From Streptomyces avermitilis MA-4680 = NBRC 14893 (lineage in GTDB: Bacteria; Actinomycetota; Actinomycetes; Streptomycetales; Streptomycetaceae), in assembly GCF_000009765.2 (NCBI RefSeq), contig NC_003155.5, positions 2,542,001 to 2,606,000 on the forward strand: a stretch of DNA of 64,000 nucleotides, written 5' to 3'. Below, piece by piece: positions 56,754 to 64,000 of the stretch. Position 1 is the stretch's first letter. Each line of letters begins with the position of its first letter. Position numbers and translations under genes: made by a program. A model generated the notes under the pieces. That model did not search any database and was not told the origin of the DNA. It saw only the letters and a program-made list of their open reading frames with translations.

Positions 56754-58109
56754 ATGACCAGCACCACCGAGCCCACCGAGCCGCTGTCGGTCGAGCAGTT
56801 GTCGGCCACGACCCTGCTGCGCTTCGCGACCGCGGGCTCCGTCGACGACGGCAAGTCCACGCTGGTCGGCCGTCTGCTGCACGACTCCAAGTCGGTCCTG
56901 ACGGACCAGCTGGAGGCCGTGGAGCAGGTGTCGCGCAGCCGCGGCCAGGACGCTCCCGACCTGGCCCTCCTCACCGACGGCCTGCGCGCCGAACGCGAGC
57001 AGGGCATCACCATCGACGTGGCGTACCGCTACTTCGCGACCGCGCGCCGCCGGTTCATCCTCGCCGACACCCCCGGCCATGTTCAGTACACCCGCAACAT
57101 GGTCACCGGCGCCTCCACCGCCGACCTGGCGGTGGTCCTCGTCGACGCCCGCAACGGCGTCATCGAGCAGACCCGCCGACACGCCGCCGTCGCCGCGCTG
57201 CTGCGCGTCCCGCACGTCGTGCTCGCGGTGAACAAGATGGACCTCGTCGAGTACAAGGAGTCCGTCTTCGCCGCGATCGCCGAGAAGTTCACGGCGTACG
57301 CCTCCGAGCTGGGCGTTCCCGAGATCACCGCGATCCCGATCTCCGCGCTCGCCGGTGACAACGTGGTGGACGCCTCCGCGAACATGGACTGGTACGGCGG
57401 CCCCACGGTCCTGGAGCACCTGGAGACCGTGCCGGTCAGCCACGACCTGGCGCACTGCCACGCCCGCCTGCCCGTGCAGTACGTGATCCGCCCGCAGACC
57501 GCCGAGCACCCCGACTACCGCGGTTACGCGGGTCAGATCGCGGCCGGTACGTTCTGCGTCGGCTCCGAGGTCACGGTCCTGCCCTCCGGCCGTACGTCGA
57601 AGATCGCCGGGATCGATCTGCTGGGCACCCCGGTCGACGTCGCGTGGACCCCGCAGTCGGTGACCCTCCTGCTGGAGGACGACATCGACATCTCGCGCGG
57701 CGATCTGCTCGTGCCGAGCAAGGACGCGCCCGCCACCACCCAGGACGTCGAGGCGACGGTCTGCCATGTCGCCGACGCTCCGCTGACCGTCGGCCACCGC
57801 GTACTGCTGAAGCACGGCACCCGCACGGTCAAGGCGATCGTCAAGGACATTCCGTCCCGGCTGACCCTGGACGACCTCTCCCTGGCACCCGCACCCGGGC
57901 AGCTGGTCGCCAACGACATCGGCCGCGTCAAGATCCGTACCGCCGAGCCGCTGCCGCTCGACTCGTACGCCGACTCCCGCCGCACCGGCGCGTTCATCCT
58001 GATCGACCCGGCGGACGGCACGACGCTGACCGCGGGCATGGTCGGCGAGTCCTTCGCCGCGCCCGAGCCGGTCAAGGACGCGAGCGACGACGACGGGTGG
58101 GACTTCTGA
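56754..58109 (+). CDS. cysN: sulfate adenylyltransferase subunit 1 (GTPase)
   Basis: A 451-residue GTPase partner of CysD that couples GTP hydrolysis to APS formation. The G1 motif is GSVDDGKST (residues about 28-36), G3 DTPGH, G4 NKMD, followed by two EF-Tu-like beta-barrels (HCHARLPVQYVIRPQ; GRTSKIAGIDLLG). It ends before an APS kinase domain, which is here the separate CysC, unlike mycobacterial CysNC fusions. Confidence 0.95.
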   Translation: MTSTTEPTEPLSVEQLSATTLLRFATAGSVDDGKSTLVGRLLHDSKSVLTDQLEAVEQVSRSRGQDAPDLALLTDGLRAEREQGITIDVAYRYFATARRRFILADTPGHVQYTRNMVTGASTADLAVVLVDARNGVIEQTRRHAAVAALLRVPHVVLAVNKMDLVEYKESVFAAIAEKFTAYASELGVPEITAIPISALAGDNVVDASANMDWYGGPTVLEHLETVPVSHDLAHCHARLPVQYVIRPQTAEHPDYRGYAGQIAAGTFCVGSEVTVLPSGRTSKIAGIDLLGTPVDVAWTPQSVTLLLEDDIDISRGDLLVPSKDAPATTQDVEATVCHVADAPLTVGHRVLLKHGTRTVKAIVKDIPSRLTLDDLSLAPAPGQLVANDIGRVKIRTAEPLPLDSYADSRRTGAFILIDPADGTTLTAGMVGESFAAPEPVKDASDDDGWDF

Positions 58110-58111
58110 TC

Positions 58112-58303
58112 ATGACCACCACCGACTTCTACTCCACGTTCGCGAAGGAGGGGCGGCCGCGTCGGCAGCGGCGCCCTCGGCAGCGGGCAGGGCGGAGTCG
58201 CGCGATGTGCGCGATGACGTACGCGCACTGCCTGCGCGCCCTGTCCCCCCACCCGACGTCCCGGACGCGACGAAGACCTGCCGACCTCCCGGCCACGACC
58301 TGA
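58112..58303 (+). CDS. doubtful small ORF between cysN and the transporter
   Basis: ATG 58112 lies 2 bp after the cysN stop and would start a 63-residue Arg-rich protein beginning MTTTDFYSTFAKEGRPRRQ. The first 14 residues look coding, the rest does not (low-complexity Arg/Pro/Ala). It may be a truncated gene, a spacer that couples translation to the transporter genes, or non-coding. The 233 bp from 58110 to 58342 hold nothing else that I can support. Confidence 0.35.
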   Translation: MTTTDFYSTFAKEGRPRRQRRPRQRAGRSRAMCAMTYAHCLRALSPHPTSRTRRRPADLPATT

Positions 58304-58342
58304 AAGACCGTGACCGCCGGGCCAACGAGGGGAACACCTCCC

Positions 58343-59458
58343 GTGCCTGCCAACCGTTCCACGCTGATCCGCCGCGCTGTGGCCGCGGCCGCCGCCCTCC
58401 CGCTGCTGGCGCTCGCCGCCTGCGGTTACGGTTCCGAGTCGAAGGACGACACCTCCGCGAAGGAGAAGGTCGCCGCCGGGGCCAAGAAGATCGACGGTCT
58501 CGACACCGTGAAGATCGGCTACTTCGGCAACCTCACCCACGCCACCGCGCTCGTGGGCCGCCAGGAGGGCCTCTTCCAGAAGGAACTCGGCGCCACGAAG
58601 GCCGAGTACGCCACCTTCAACGCCGGCCCCTCCGAGATCGAGGCCCTCAACTCGGGCTCCATCGACATCGGCTGGATCGGCCCCTCGCCGTCGATCAACG
58701 GCTACACCAAGTCCAACGGCAAGAGCCTGCGCATCATCGGCGGTTCGGCGTCCGGCGGCGTCAAGCTCGTGGTCAACCCCAAGAAGATCAAGTCCCTGAA
58801 GGACGTCAAGGGCAAGAAGATCGCGACCCCGCAGCTGGGCAACACGCAGGACGTCGCGTTCCTCAACTGGATCGCCGAGCAGGGCTGGAAGGTCGACGCG
58901 CAGAGCGGCAAGGGCGATGTCACGGTCGTCCGCAGCGACAACAAGGTCACCCCGGACGCCTACAAGGCCGGTTCGCTCGACGGCGCCTGGGTGCCGGAGC
59001 CGACCGCGTCGAAGCTGGTCGCCGAGGGCGGCAAGGTGCTGCTCGACGAGTCGACGCTGTGGCCCGACAAGAAGTTCGTGATCACGAACATCATCGTGTC
59101 GCAGAAGTTCCTCAAGGCGCACCCGAAGGTCGTCGAGGCCGTGCTGAAGGGCTCGGTCGGGACCAACAAGTGGATCAACGCCAACCCCGACGAGGCGAAG
59201 GCCGCGGCGAACAAGCAGCTGGAGACCGACTCGGGCAAGGCCCTGCCGGCCGATGTCCTGGACCCGGCCTGGAAGTCCATCCAGATCACCAATGACCCGC
59301 TGGCCTCCACCCTCAACACCGAGGCGGACCACGCGGTGAAGGCCGGTCTGCTGTCGAAGCCCGACCTGAGCGGCATCTACGACCTCACGCTGCTGAACAA
59401 GGTCCTCAAGGCCGACGGCGCGAGCACGGTCGACGACGCCGGTCTCGGCGTCAAGTAG
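58343..59458 (+). CDS. ssuA: sulfonate-type ABC transporter substrate-binding lipoprotein
   Basis: A 371-residue solute-binding protein. Signal peptide STLIRRAVAAAAALPLLALA with lipobox LAAC at about residue 28. The mature domain has the SsuA/TauA/NrtA pattern: VKIGYFGNLTHATALVGRQE, SGSIDIGWIGPSPSINGY, LKDVKGKKIATPQLGNTQDV, SLDGAWVPEPTASKLV. Ligand may be an alkanesulfonate, taurine or sulfate; the operon context supports a sulfur source, though no monooxygenase (SsuD/TauD) is present here. GTG 58343 follows GAGGGGAA. Confidence 0.88.
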   Translation: MPANRSTLIRRAVAAAAALPLLALAACGYGSESKDDTSAKEKVAAGAKKIDGLDTVKIGYFGNLTHATALVGRQEGLFQKELGATKAEYATFNAGPSEIEALNSGSIDIGWIGPSPSINGYTKSNGKSLRIIGGSASGGVKLVVNPKKIKSLKDVKGKKIATPQLGNTQDVAFLNWIAEQGWKVDAQSGKGDVTVVRSDNKVTPDAYKAGSLDGAWVPEPTASKLVAEGGKVLLDESTLWPDKKFVITNIIVSQKFLKAHPKVVEAVLKGSVGTNKWINANPDEAKAAANKQLETDSGKALPADVLDPAWKSIQITNDPLASTLNTEADHAVKAGLLSKPDLSGIYDLTLLNKVLKADGASTVDDAGLGVK

Positions 59459-59494
59459 GTCCGGATCCCGATGAGTTCCCAGGAGGTGACGACC

Positions 59495-60283
59495 ATGGCC
59501 ACGACCATTGCCAAGGCCACCGACAGCGTCGGCGTGGTGGAGCACGCCGCTCGGATCGAGCACGTCTCCAAGTCCTTCGCCGGGCCAGCCGGGCGGCAGC
59601 TCGTCCTCGACGACATCACCCTCGATGTCGCGCCGGGCGAGTTCGTCACCCTCCTGGGGGCCTCGGGGTGCGGGAAGTCGACACTGCTCAACCTGGTGGC
59701 GGGCCTCGACGCCCCGACCACGGGCAGCATCACGACCAAGGGGCGACCGGCCCTGATGTTCCAGGAGCACGCCCTCTTCCCGTGGCTGACCGCGGGCAAG
59801 AACATCGAACTCGCCCTGCGGCTGCGGGGAGTTCCGAAGGCCGAGCGGCGCGACAAGGCGGAGGAACTGCTCGAACTCGTACGGCTGAAGGGCGCGTACG
59901 GCAAGCGGGTGCACGAACTGTCCGGCGGTATGCGACAGCGCGTCGCGCTGGCCCGTGCGCTCGCCCAGGACAGCGGGCTGCTGCTGATGGACGAGCCGTT
60001 CGCGGCGCTCGACGCGATCACGCGGGACGTCCTGCACGACGAGCTGACCCGCATCTGGCGGGAGACGCAGTTGTCCGTCCTCTTCGTCACGCACAACGTG
60101 CGTGAGGCGGTGCGGCTCGCCGAGCGGGTCGTGCTGCTCTCCTCCCGCCCCGGGCGGGTGGCGCACGAGTGGACGGTGGACATTCCGCAGCCGCGCCGCA
60201 TCGAGGACACCGCCGTGGCGGAGCTGTCCGTGGAGATCACCGAACAACTGCGTGGGGAGATCCGCCGTCATGGCCAGCACTGA
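59495..60283 (+). CDS. ssuB: sulfonate-type ABC transporter ATP-binding protein
   Basis: A 262-residue ATPase with Walker A GASGCGKST (about 56-64), a Q-loop in MFQEHALFPW, signature LSGGMRQRVALARAL, Walker B LLLMDEPFAALD, and the H-loop FVTHNVREAV. It energises the SsuA/SsuC pair. ATG 59495 after AGGAGGTGACGACC is preferred over 59471. It overlaps the permease gene by 14 bp. Confidence 0.92.
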   Translation: MATTIAKATDSVGVVEHAARIEHVSKSFAGPAGRQLVLDDITLDVAPGEFVTLLGASGCGKSTLLNLVAGLDAPTTGSITTKGRPALMFQEHALFPWLTAGKNIELALRLRGVPKAERRDKAEELLELVRLKGAYGKRVHELSGGMRQRVALARALAQDSGLLLMDEPFAALDAITRDVLHDELTRIWRETQLSVLFVTHNVREAVRLAERVVLLSSRPGRVAHEWTVDIPQPRRIEDTAVAELSVEITEQLRGEIRRHGQH

Positions 60284-61181
60284 GACAACGTCGGCGGACG
60301 CTCCCGCCAAGGACAACACCCACCACGACCTGGCCGGTCTGGAGGCGGGCCTCGACGCACTGGAGACGGTGCAGGTCGGGCGTACGCCGTTCCGGCAGGT
60401 CTTCGTGCAGAAGATCCTGCCGCCGGTCATCGCGATCGCGCTCGTGCTGGTGGTGTGGCAGGCGCTGATCTCGTTCAAGATCGTCACTGACCCCTCCAAG
60501 CTGCCGCCGCTGTCCGCGGTGTGGAACGAGATCGAGAACGCCTGGCTGGAGGGCAAGCTCCTCGGCTACATCTGGACCAGCGTCTCCCGCGGCCTGCTCG
60601 GCTTCCTTTTCGCGCTGGTCATCGGCACCCCGCTGGGCCTGCTGGTGGCGCGCGTGAGGTTTGTGCGCGCGGCCATCGGCCCGATCCTTCAGGGTCTCCA
60701 GTCGCTGCCGTCGGTGGCCTGGGTGCCGCCGGCCGTGGTCTGGTTCGGCCTGAACAACTCGATGATGTACACGGTGATCCTGCTCGGCGCCGTCCCGTCG
60801 ATCGCCAACGGCCTGGTGTCGGGCGTCGACCAGGTGCCGCCGCTGTTCCTGCGGGCGGGCCGCACGATGGGTGCGACGGGCCTGCGGGGCACCTGGCACG
60901 TCGTGCTGCCGGCCGCGCTGCCGGGCTATGTGGCGGGCCTGAAGCAGGGCTGGGCGTTCTCGTGGCGTTCGCTGATGGCCGCGGAGATCATCGCGTCCTT
61001 CCCCGACCTGGGCGTGGGCCTCGGCCAGCTGCTGGAGAACGGTCGCAACGCCATCGACATGGCCATGGTGTTCGAGGCCATCCTGCTCATCCTGGTCGTC
61101 GGTATCGCCATCGACCTGCTGATCTTCAGCCCGCTGGAGCGGTGGGTACTGCGCAGCCGCGGTCTCCTGGTGAAGAGCTGA
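60270..61181 (+). CDS. ssuC: sulfonate-type ABC transporter permease
   Basis: A 303-residue permease with six helices, first VIAIALVLVVWQALISF. The EAA-type loop is FLRAGRTMGATGLRGTWHVVLPAALP at about residue 200. Start ATG 60270 lies within the last codons of the ATPase gene with GGGGAGA upstream; the longer frame from 60102 is a shadow. A chelatase gene follows 7 bp later, which keeps the operon continuous. Confidence 0.92.
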   Translation: MASTETTSADAPAKDNTHHDLAGLEAGLDALETVQVGRTPFRQVFVQKILPPVIAIALVLVVWQALISFKIVTDPSKLPPLSAVWNEIENAWLEGKLLGYIWTSVSRGLLGFLFALVIGTPLGLLVARVRFVRAAIGPILQGLQSLPSVAWVPPAVVWFGLNNSMMYTVILLGAVPSIANGLVSGVDQVPPLFLRAGRTMGATGLRGTWHVVLPAALPGYVAGLKQGWAFSWRSLMAAEIIASFPDLGVGLGQLLENGRNAIDMAMVFEAILLILVVGIAIDLLIFSPLERWVLRSRGLLVKS

Positions 61182-61188
61182 GCCCGTC

Positions 61189-61926
61189 ATGCACCGACCG
61201 GTACTCCTCGTCATCGCCCACGGCAGCCGCGACCCGCGGCACGCCGCGACCGTGCACGCCCTGGTGCGCCGGGTACGCGCCATGCGTCCCGGGCTGCGCG
61301 TGGAGACCGGCTTCCTGGACTTCAACGTCCCGTCCGTGAACGGGGTGTTGGAGTCTCTGGCGGCGGAGGGCGTCCGCGAGGTGGTGGCCCTGCCGCTGTT
61401 GCTCACCCGCGCCTTCCACGCGAAGGCGGACATCCCGGCGGTCCTGCGGGAGGCCCCGTCACGGCTGCGCATCCGGCAGGCGGAGGTACTTGGCCCGTCC
61501 CCCTTCCTGACGGCCGCGCTGGAACGGCGGCTGTACGAGGCGGGGCTGACCCCCGCCGACAGACCCTCGACCGGGGTCGTACTGGCCTCGGCGGGATCCA
61601 CCGACCCGGAGGCGATCGCAGTGATCGGGGACATCGCGCGGGAGTGGCGGCGCACCGGCTGGTGCGCCGTGCGACCTGCGTTCGCCTCCGCGTCCCTGCC
61701 CCGCACCGAGGACGCGGTGCGGGAGCTGCGGGCACTGGGCTGCGAGCGGATCGCGGTCGCCCCGTACGTCCTGGCCCCCGGCTTCCTGCCGGACCGCATC
61801 GCACGGGGCGCGGCGGAGGCGGACGTCCTGTCGGATGTACTGGGTCCGGCGCCGGAGGTGGCCCACGTGCTGCTGAACCGGTACGACGAGGCGCGGGTAC
61901 CGGCGCTGGCCGCCCTGGGCGCCTGA
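61189..61926 (+). CDS. sirohydrochlorin chelatase-like protein
   Basis: A 245-residue two-domain CbiX/SirB-type chelatase: LLVIAHGSRDPRHAATV at the N-terminus supplies the metal-site His, LLLTRAFHAKADIP a second His, and a degenerate second half (VVLASAGSTDPEA, VAPYVLAPGFLPDRI) lacks the first His. It would insert iron into sirohydrochlorin to complete siroheme, the cofactor of the sulfite reductase at the operon start, which explains its place here. Cobalt insertion (CbiX) is the alternative. Confidence 0.88.
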   Translation: MHRPVLLVIAHGSRDPRHAATVHALVRRVRAMRPGLRVETGFLDFNVPSVNGVLESLAAEGVREVVALPLLLTRAFHAKADIPAVLREAPSRLRIRQAEVLGPSPFLTAALERRLYEAGLTPADRPSTGVVLASAGSTDPEAIAVIGDIAREWRRTGWCAVRPAFASASLPRTEDAVRELRALGCERIAVAPYVLAPGFLPDRIARGAAEADVLSDVLGPAPEVAHVLLNRYDEARVPALAALGA

Positions 61927-61983
61927 GACACCCGGGCGGGCGTCCCCGTTCAGTGGATCGAAGTTCAGCGGCCTGGCCGGAAC

Positions 61984-62580
61984 TCAGCCGAGGGACAGCC
62001 TTCCCGTACGAGGGTCCCGGCCGCTCGACGCCAGGGCGCGGTCGAAGACGGGCGCGTCGTCCGGCACCGGCACCGGGTCGGCGAATCCGTCGTACTGGCG
62101 GTAGAGGTCGCCGTGTGTCTCGACCACGGCGAGGACGAACCGGGCCGCGCCGTCCGAGACGCGGTACTCCTGGCCGGTGGCCGTCGCGACGTCCCAGCCG
62201 TGGACCGCCAGCTCCTTGATGACCATCGAGGCGATGTCGGTGGCGGACACCTTCGCCATGCCGAGGTCGACCTCGCCCTCCCACACCGCCGGGTCCGCCC
62301 AGGCGGCGACCGCCCGGTCCAGCTGGGCGGCGTACGCCTCGGCCCAGTCCGGTTCGGCGGTGAAGTCGCGCGCGGTCAGCTCCTCGGGGAGCTGCTTGCG
62401 CAGGGCGCGGTGCTCCAGGCCGTGCGAGGTGTAGAGGACCCAGTGGTTGACCAGGGCACGGACGTCCCAGTCGGGGCAGTGGGTGGGATCGCTCAGCTGT
62501 GCCGCCGTGACACCGCGCGCGACACGGGCCGCCTCGGCGGCACATTCGATCATGTACGGGTGCATGTCGTCGTTCTTCAT
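61984..62580 (-). CDS. TIGR03086-like metal-binding protein
   Basis: A 198-residue DinB-superfamily protein. CPDWDVRALVNHWVL (His near residue 48) and VIKELAVHGWDVATATGQ (His near 130) are the family metal-site blocks seen in mycothiol-dependent maleylpyruvate isomerase-like proteins. ATG 62580 starts the domain; the frame open to 62643 has no ribosome site. It converges with the end of the sulfur operon. Function unknown. Confidence 0.78.
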   Translation of the reverse strand: MKNDDMHPYMIECAAEAARVARGVTAAQLSDPTHCPDWDVRALVNHWVLYTSHGLEHRALRKQLPEELTARDFTAEPDWAEAYAAQLDRAVAAWADPAVWEGEVDLGMAKVSATDIASMVIKELAVHGWDVATATGQEYRVSDGAARFVLAVVETHGDLYRQYDGFADPVPVPDDAPVFDRALASSGRDPRTGRLSLG

Positions 62581-62605
62581 GCGCCTCACGCTAGAAACAG
62601 CCGGC

Positions 62606-62785
62606 TCAAGTCTCTTGAACAAACGCGACAGCATGGCCGGCAAGGCGTACGAGCTCGCGCACCGGCATCGACCCGGCCGGCCGCCGCTCCCGTGCGAACT
62701 GGTTGGCGAGCCGCTGGAGCAGCTCGTTCAGCGGAGTCGGTACGCCGTGCAGCCGCCCCAGCAGCGCGATCTCGATCGACACCGC
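62606..62785 (-). pseudogene. C-terminal remnant of 2-dehydropantoate 2-reductase
   Basis: About 55 residues ending a former protein: IEIALLGRLHGVPTPLNELL and VRELVRLAGHAV resemble the C-terminal helix region of PanE/ApbA (EIDxLNGxxxxLGxxHGVPTPxNxxL). Nothing matches the rest of the gene; upstream sequence changes abruptly to an aldo/keto reductase piece on the other strand near 62770. Confidence 0.55.
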
Positions 62786-63152
62786 GGACAACTACGGCCC
62801 GTCCACCAAGGGCGGCGTCGTACGCACCGGTGACAGCGCCTGGCACATCACCGGGCGCCCGGAGCAGCTGCGGGCGATGTGCGAGGCGAGCCTGCGGCTG
62901 CTGCGGCTCGACACGATCGACCTGTACCAGTTGCACCGGCTCGACCCCGGGGTACCGATGGCCGACCAGCTGGGCACGCTCGACGCGTTGCGCACCGAGG
63001 GCGAGATCCGGCACCTCGGGCTCGACACGGTCACCGCCGAACAGCTCGAAGCGGCACTGGAGTTGACGGACATCGCCTCCGTGCAGAACCGCTACAACCT
63101 GCTCGACCGTGCGTCGGAACCGCTGCTGTCCCGGCTGGACAGCCTGGGGTGA
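62763..63152 (+). pseudogene. internal fragment of an aldo/keto reductase
   Basis: The segment IDTADNYGP is joined directly to STKGGVVRTGDSAWHITGRP, then EQLRAMCEASLRLLRLDTID, LYQLHRLDPG and IASVQNRYNLLDRASEPLLS, clearly an aldo/keto reductase. The N-terminal barrel start, about 25 residues including the region leading to the catalytic Lys, and the C-terminal third are missing. The frame ends soon after at 63152. Together with the ketopantoate reductase tail it marks a deletion junction. Confidence 0.75.
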
Positions 63153-63220
63153 CCGTGGGCCAGGGGTCGGACGCGAGCAGGCGCGGTTCGGCCTCGGCGG
63201 CGGCCTCGGCGGGGTGGTGC

Positions 63221-63766
63221 TCAGGCGCCGGTCAGCTCCTCCAGTTTGACGACCGTGTTCCAGTTGCGGCTGGTGGCGACGATCCCCTTGAGGAGGCGGG
63301 GCCTGGCCAGGGTCTCCCCCAGCTTGGAGCGGCCGAGGCCGTCAGGGGCGTACAGATAGAGCGCGCGGTCGCCCAGGCGGAACTCCTCCGGCAGGAAGGC
63401 CGGCTGGTCGAGCGAGGCGAAGCGCTCCGCGTCGACCGGCCCGGAGAAATAGGTGACGTGGAGCTGCTTGGCCTCCAGTTCGGCGGCCGGGAAGGGGCAG
63501 GCCTCGCGTACGGCCTTGAGATAGGCGTGGTCGCGGACGAGGACGTCGACGGTGAAGCCGAAGCGCTTCTCGATGGCCTGCCCGACCTCCGCCGCCAGGG
63601 ACTGCTCGTCGCCGTGGTCGCTGGTGAAGACGGCGTTGCCGCTTTGCAGATAGGTGGCCACGCCCCCGTACCCGAGCCCCTGGAGGAGCGTCCGGAGCTC
63701 GGCCATCGGCACCTTCTTGTTGCCGCCCACATTGATCCCGCGGAGCAAGGCCGCATACGTCGTCAT
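63221..63766 (-). CDS. DUF1697 family protein
   Basis: A 181-residue protein of the DUF1697 family: YAALLRGINVGGNKKVPMAE, VATYLQSGNAVFTSD in the first half and GDRALYLYAPDGLGRSKL, TSRNWNTVVKL at the end are the standard blocks. Activity is unknown. It stands alone on the minus strand. Confidence 0.88.
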   Translation of the reverse strand: MTTYAALLRGINVGGNKKVPMAELRTLLQGLGYGGVATYLQSGNAVFTSDHGDEQSLAAEVGQAIEKRFGFTVDVLVRDHAYLKAVREACPFPAAELEAKQLHVTYFSGPVDAERFASLDQPAFLPEEFRLGDRALYLYAPDGLGRSKLGETLARPRLLKGIVATSRNWNTVVKLEELTGA

Positions 63767-64000
63767 CCGCCCACCCTAGAGCGGCCGTCGTGCCGCGTGG
63801 GACGGGTACGGCGTCCGCGGCCGGTGGTCCGCTCGCCGCCCGGGGGACACAGTCCGCGCCCCTGATCCGTGTCCCCGAGATCCCCGGATACATGTAGGGG
63901 ACCACTGTCCTCCCAGATGCTGAGGCCGTCCGGTCCGAGGGGAGGACTCGTCCACCCGGCGGATCACCAACCAGCACGACGAGTCGTTCTTATCCGGCCC
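63767..64000. other. right-edge region without a recognisable gene
   Basis: No supported coding sequence. A short inverted repeat GTCCCC/GGGGAC (63871-63876 and 63897-63902) is the only structure seen; a gene may begin beyond the window. Confidence 0.4.

Noticed and set aside
57533..60556. 1007-codon minus-strand open frame
   Set aside because: It is antisense to cysN, ssuA and ssuB, all with intact catalytic motifs; it is an artefact of high GC.
63767..64000. Start of another gene at the right edge
   Set aside because: No open frame with a ribosome site or protein-like composition could be supported within the last 234 bp.

Overview
The window is chromosomal DNA from a Streptomyces or very close relative. 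Support for this: very high GC with GC3-biased codons, many GTG/TTG starts with strong GGAGG sites, Tat and lipoprotein signals typical of the genus, an alditol oxidase almost identical in recognisable motifs to Streptomyces AldO, and a sulfur-assimilation operon with the actinobacterial Cys leader peptide. From memory (not checked), the order alditol oxidase ... sulfur operon resembles the SCO6147 to SCO6093 stretch of S. coelicolor, so this is probably core-arm chromosome rather than an island. No rRNA, tRNA, CRISPR, transposase or phage gene was seen.

Layout. 0-5.6 kb: a small membrane protein, a decayed gene with a 35-bp tandem duplication, a one-piece sigma-like / zinc-finger / membrane / cellulose-binding protein, a radical SAM enzyme and a 2-hydroxyacid dehydrogenase. 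5.7-7 kb: alditol oxidase. 7-16 kb: a sugar locus made of a ROK regulator, a lipoprotein binding protein, two permeases (no ATPase, as usual when a shared MsiK-type ATPase is used), a GH2 beta-galactosidase and a GH10 xylanase. A 23-bp pseudo-palindrome occurs in front of both the ROK gene and the binding-protein gene. 16-25.6 kb: UvrA-like ABC protein divergent from a TetR regulator plus hydrolase; an unknown membrane-toroid plus cupin pair; Nudix, PEP-mutase-like, DinB-like and epoxide-hydrolase genes. 25.5-31.7 kb: a rhamnogalacturonan/arabinogalactan group (DUF2264, GDSL acetylesterase, PL4 lyase, GH43 plus ricin-type CBM13). A LacI regulator at 37.1 kb carries in its own promoter the same CTAGAAAGCGCTTGC box that lies between the acetylesterase and the lyase, which links the two loci.

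32-46.6 kb: homocysteine methyltransferase, a frameshifted ADP-ribosylglycohydrolase fused to a CPCC zinc domain, a frameshifted carboxylesterase, the LacI gene, an LTA-synthase-like protein with a long repeat-built disordered head, ThuA-like, lipoprotein, VOC, two AraC regulators, NmrA-like and YihY genes. 46.7-52.2 kb: AidB-like acyl-CoA dehydrogenase, GAF-domain regulator, secreted protein, GNAT.

52.3-61.9 kb: a complete assimilatory sulfur operon read left to right: Cys leader peptide, sulfite reductase, 59-aa zinc-ribbon protein, cysH, cysC, cysD, cysN, a small doubtful ORF, an SsuABC-type transporter and a sirohydrochlorin chelatase that supplies siroheme to the reductase. Most junctions are ATGA/GTGA overlaps; the first one has been changed by a 71-bp insertion flanked by 16-bp repeats. 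62-64 kb: a TIGR03086-like protein, fused remnants of a ketopantoate reductase and an aldo/keto reductase, and a DUF1697 protein.

A theme across the window is short tandem duplication at gene ends and in disordered regions (9, 12, 24, 30, 35, 36 bp units), plus several frameshifted genes.
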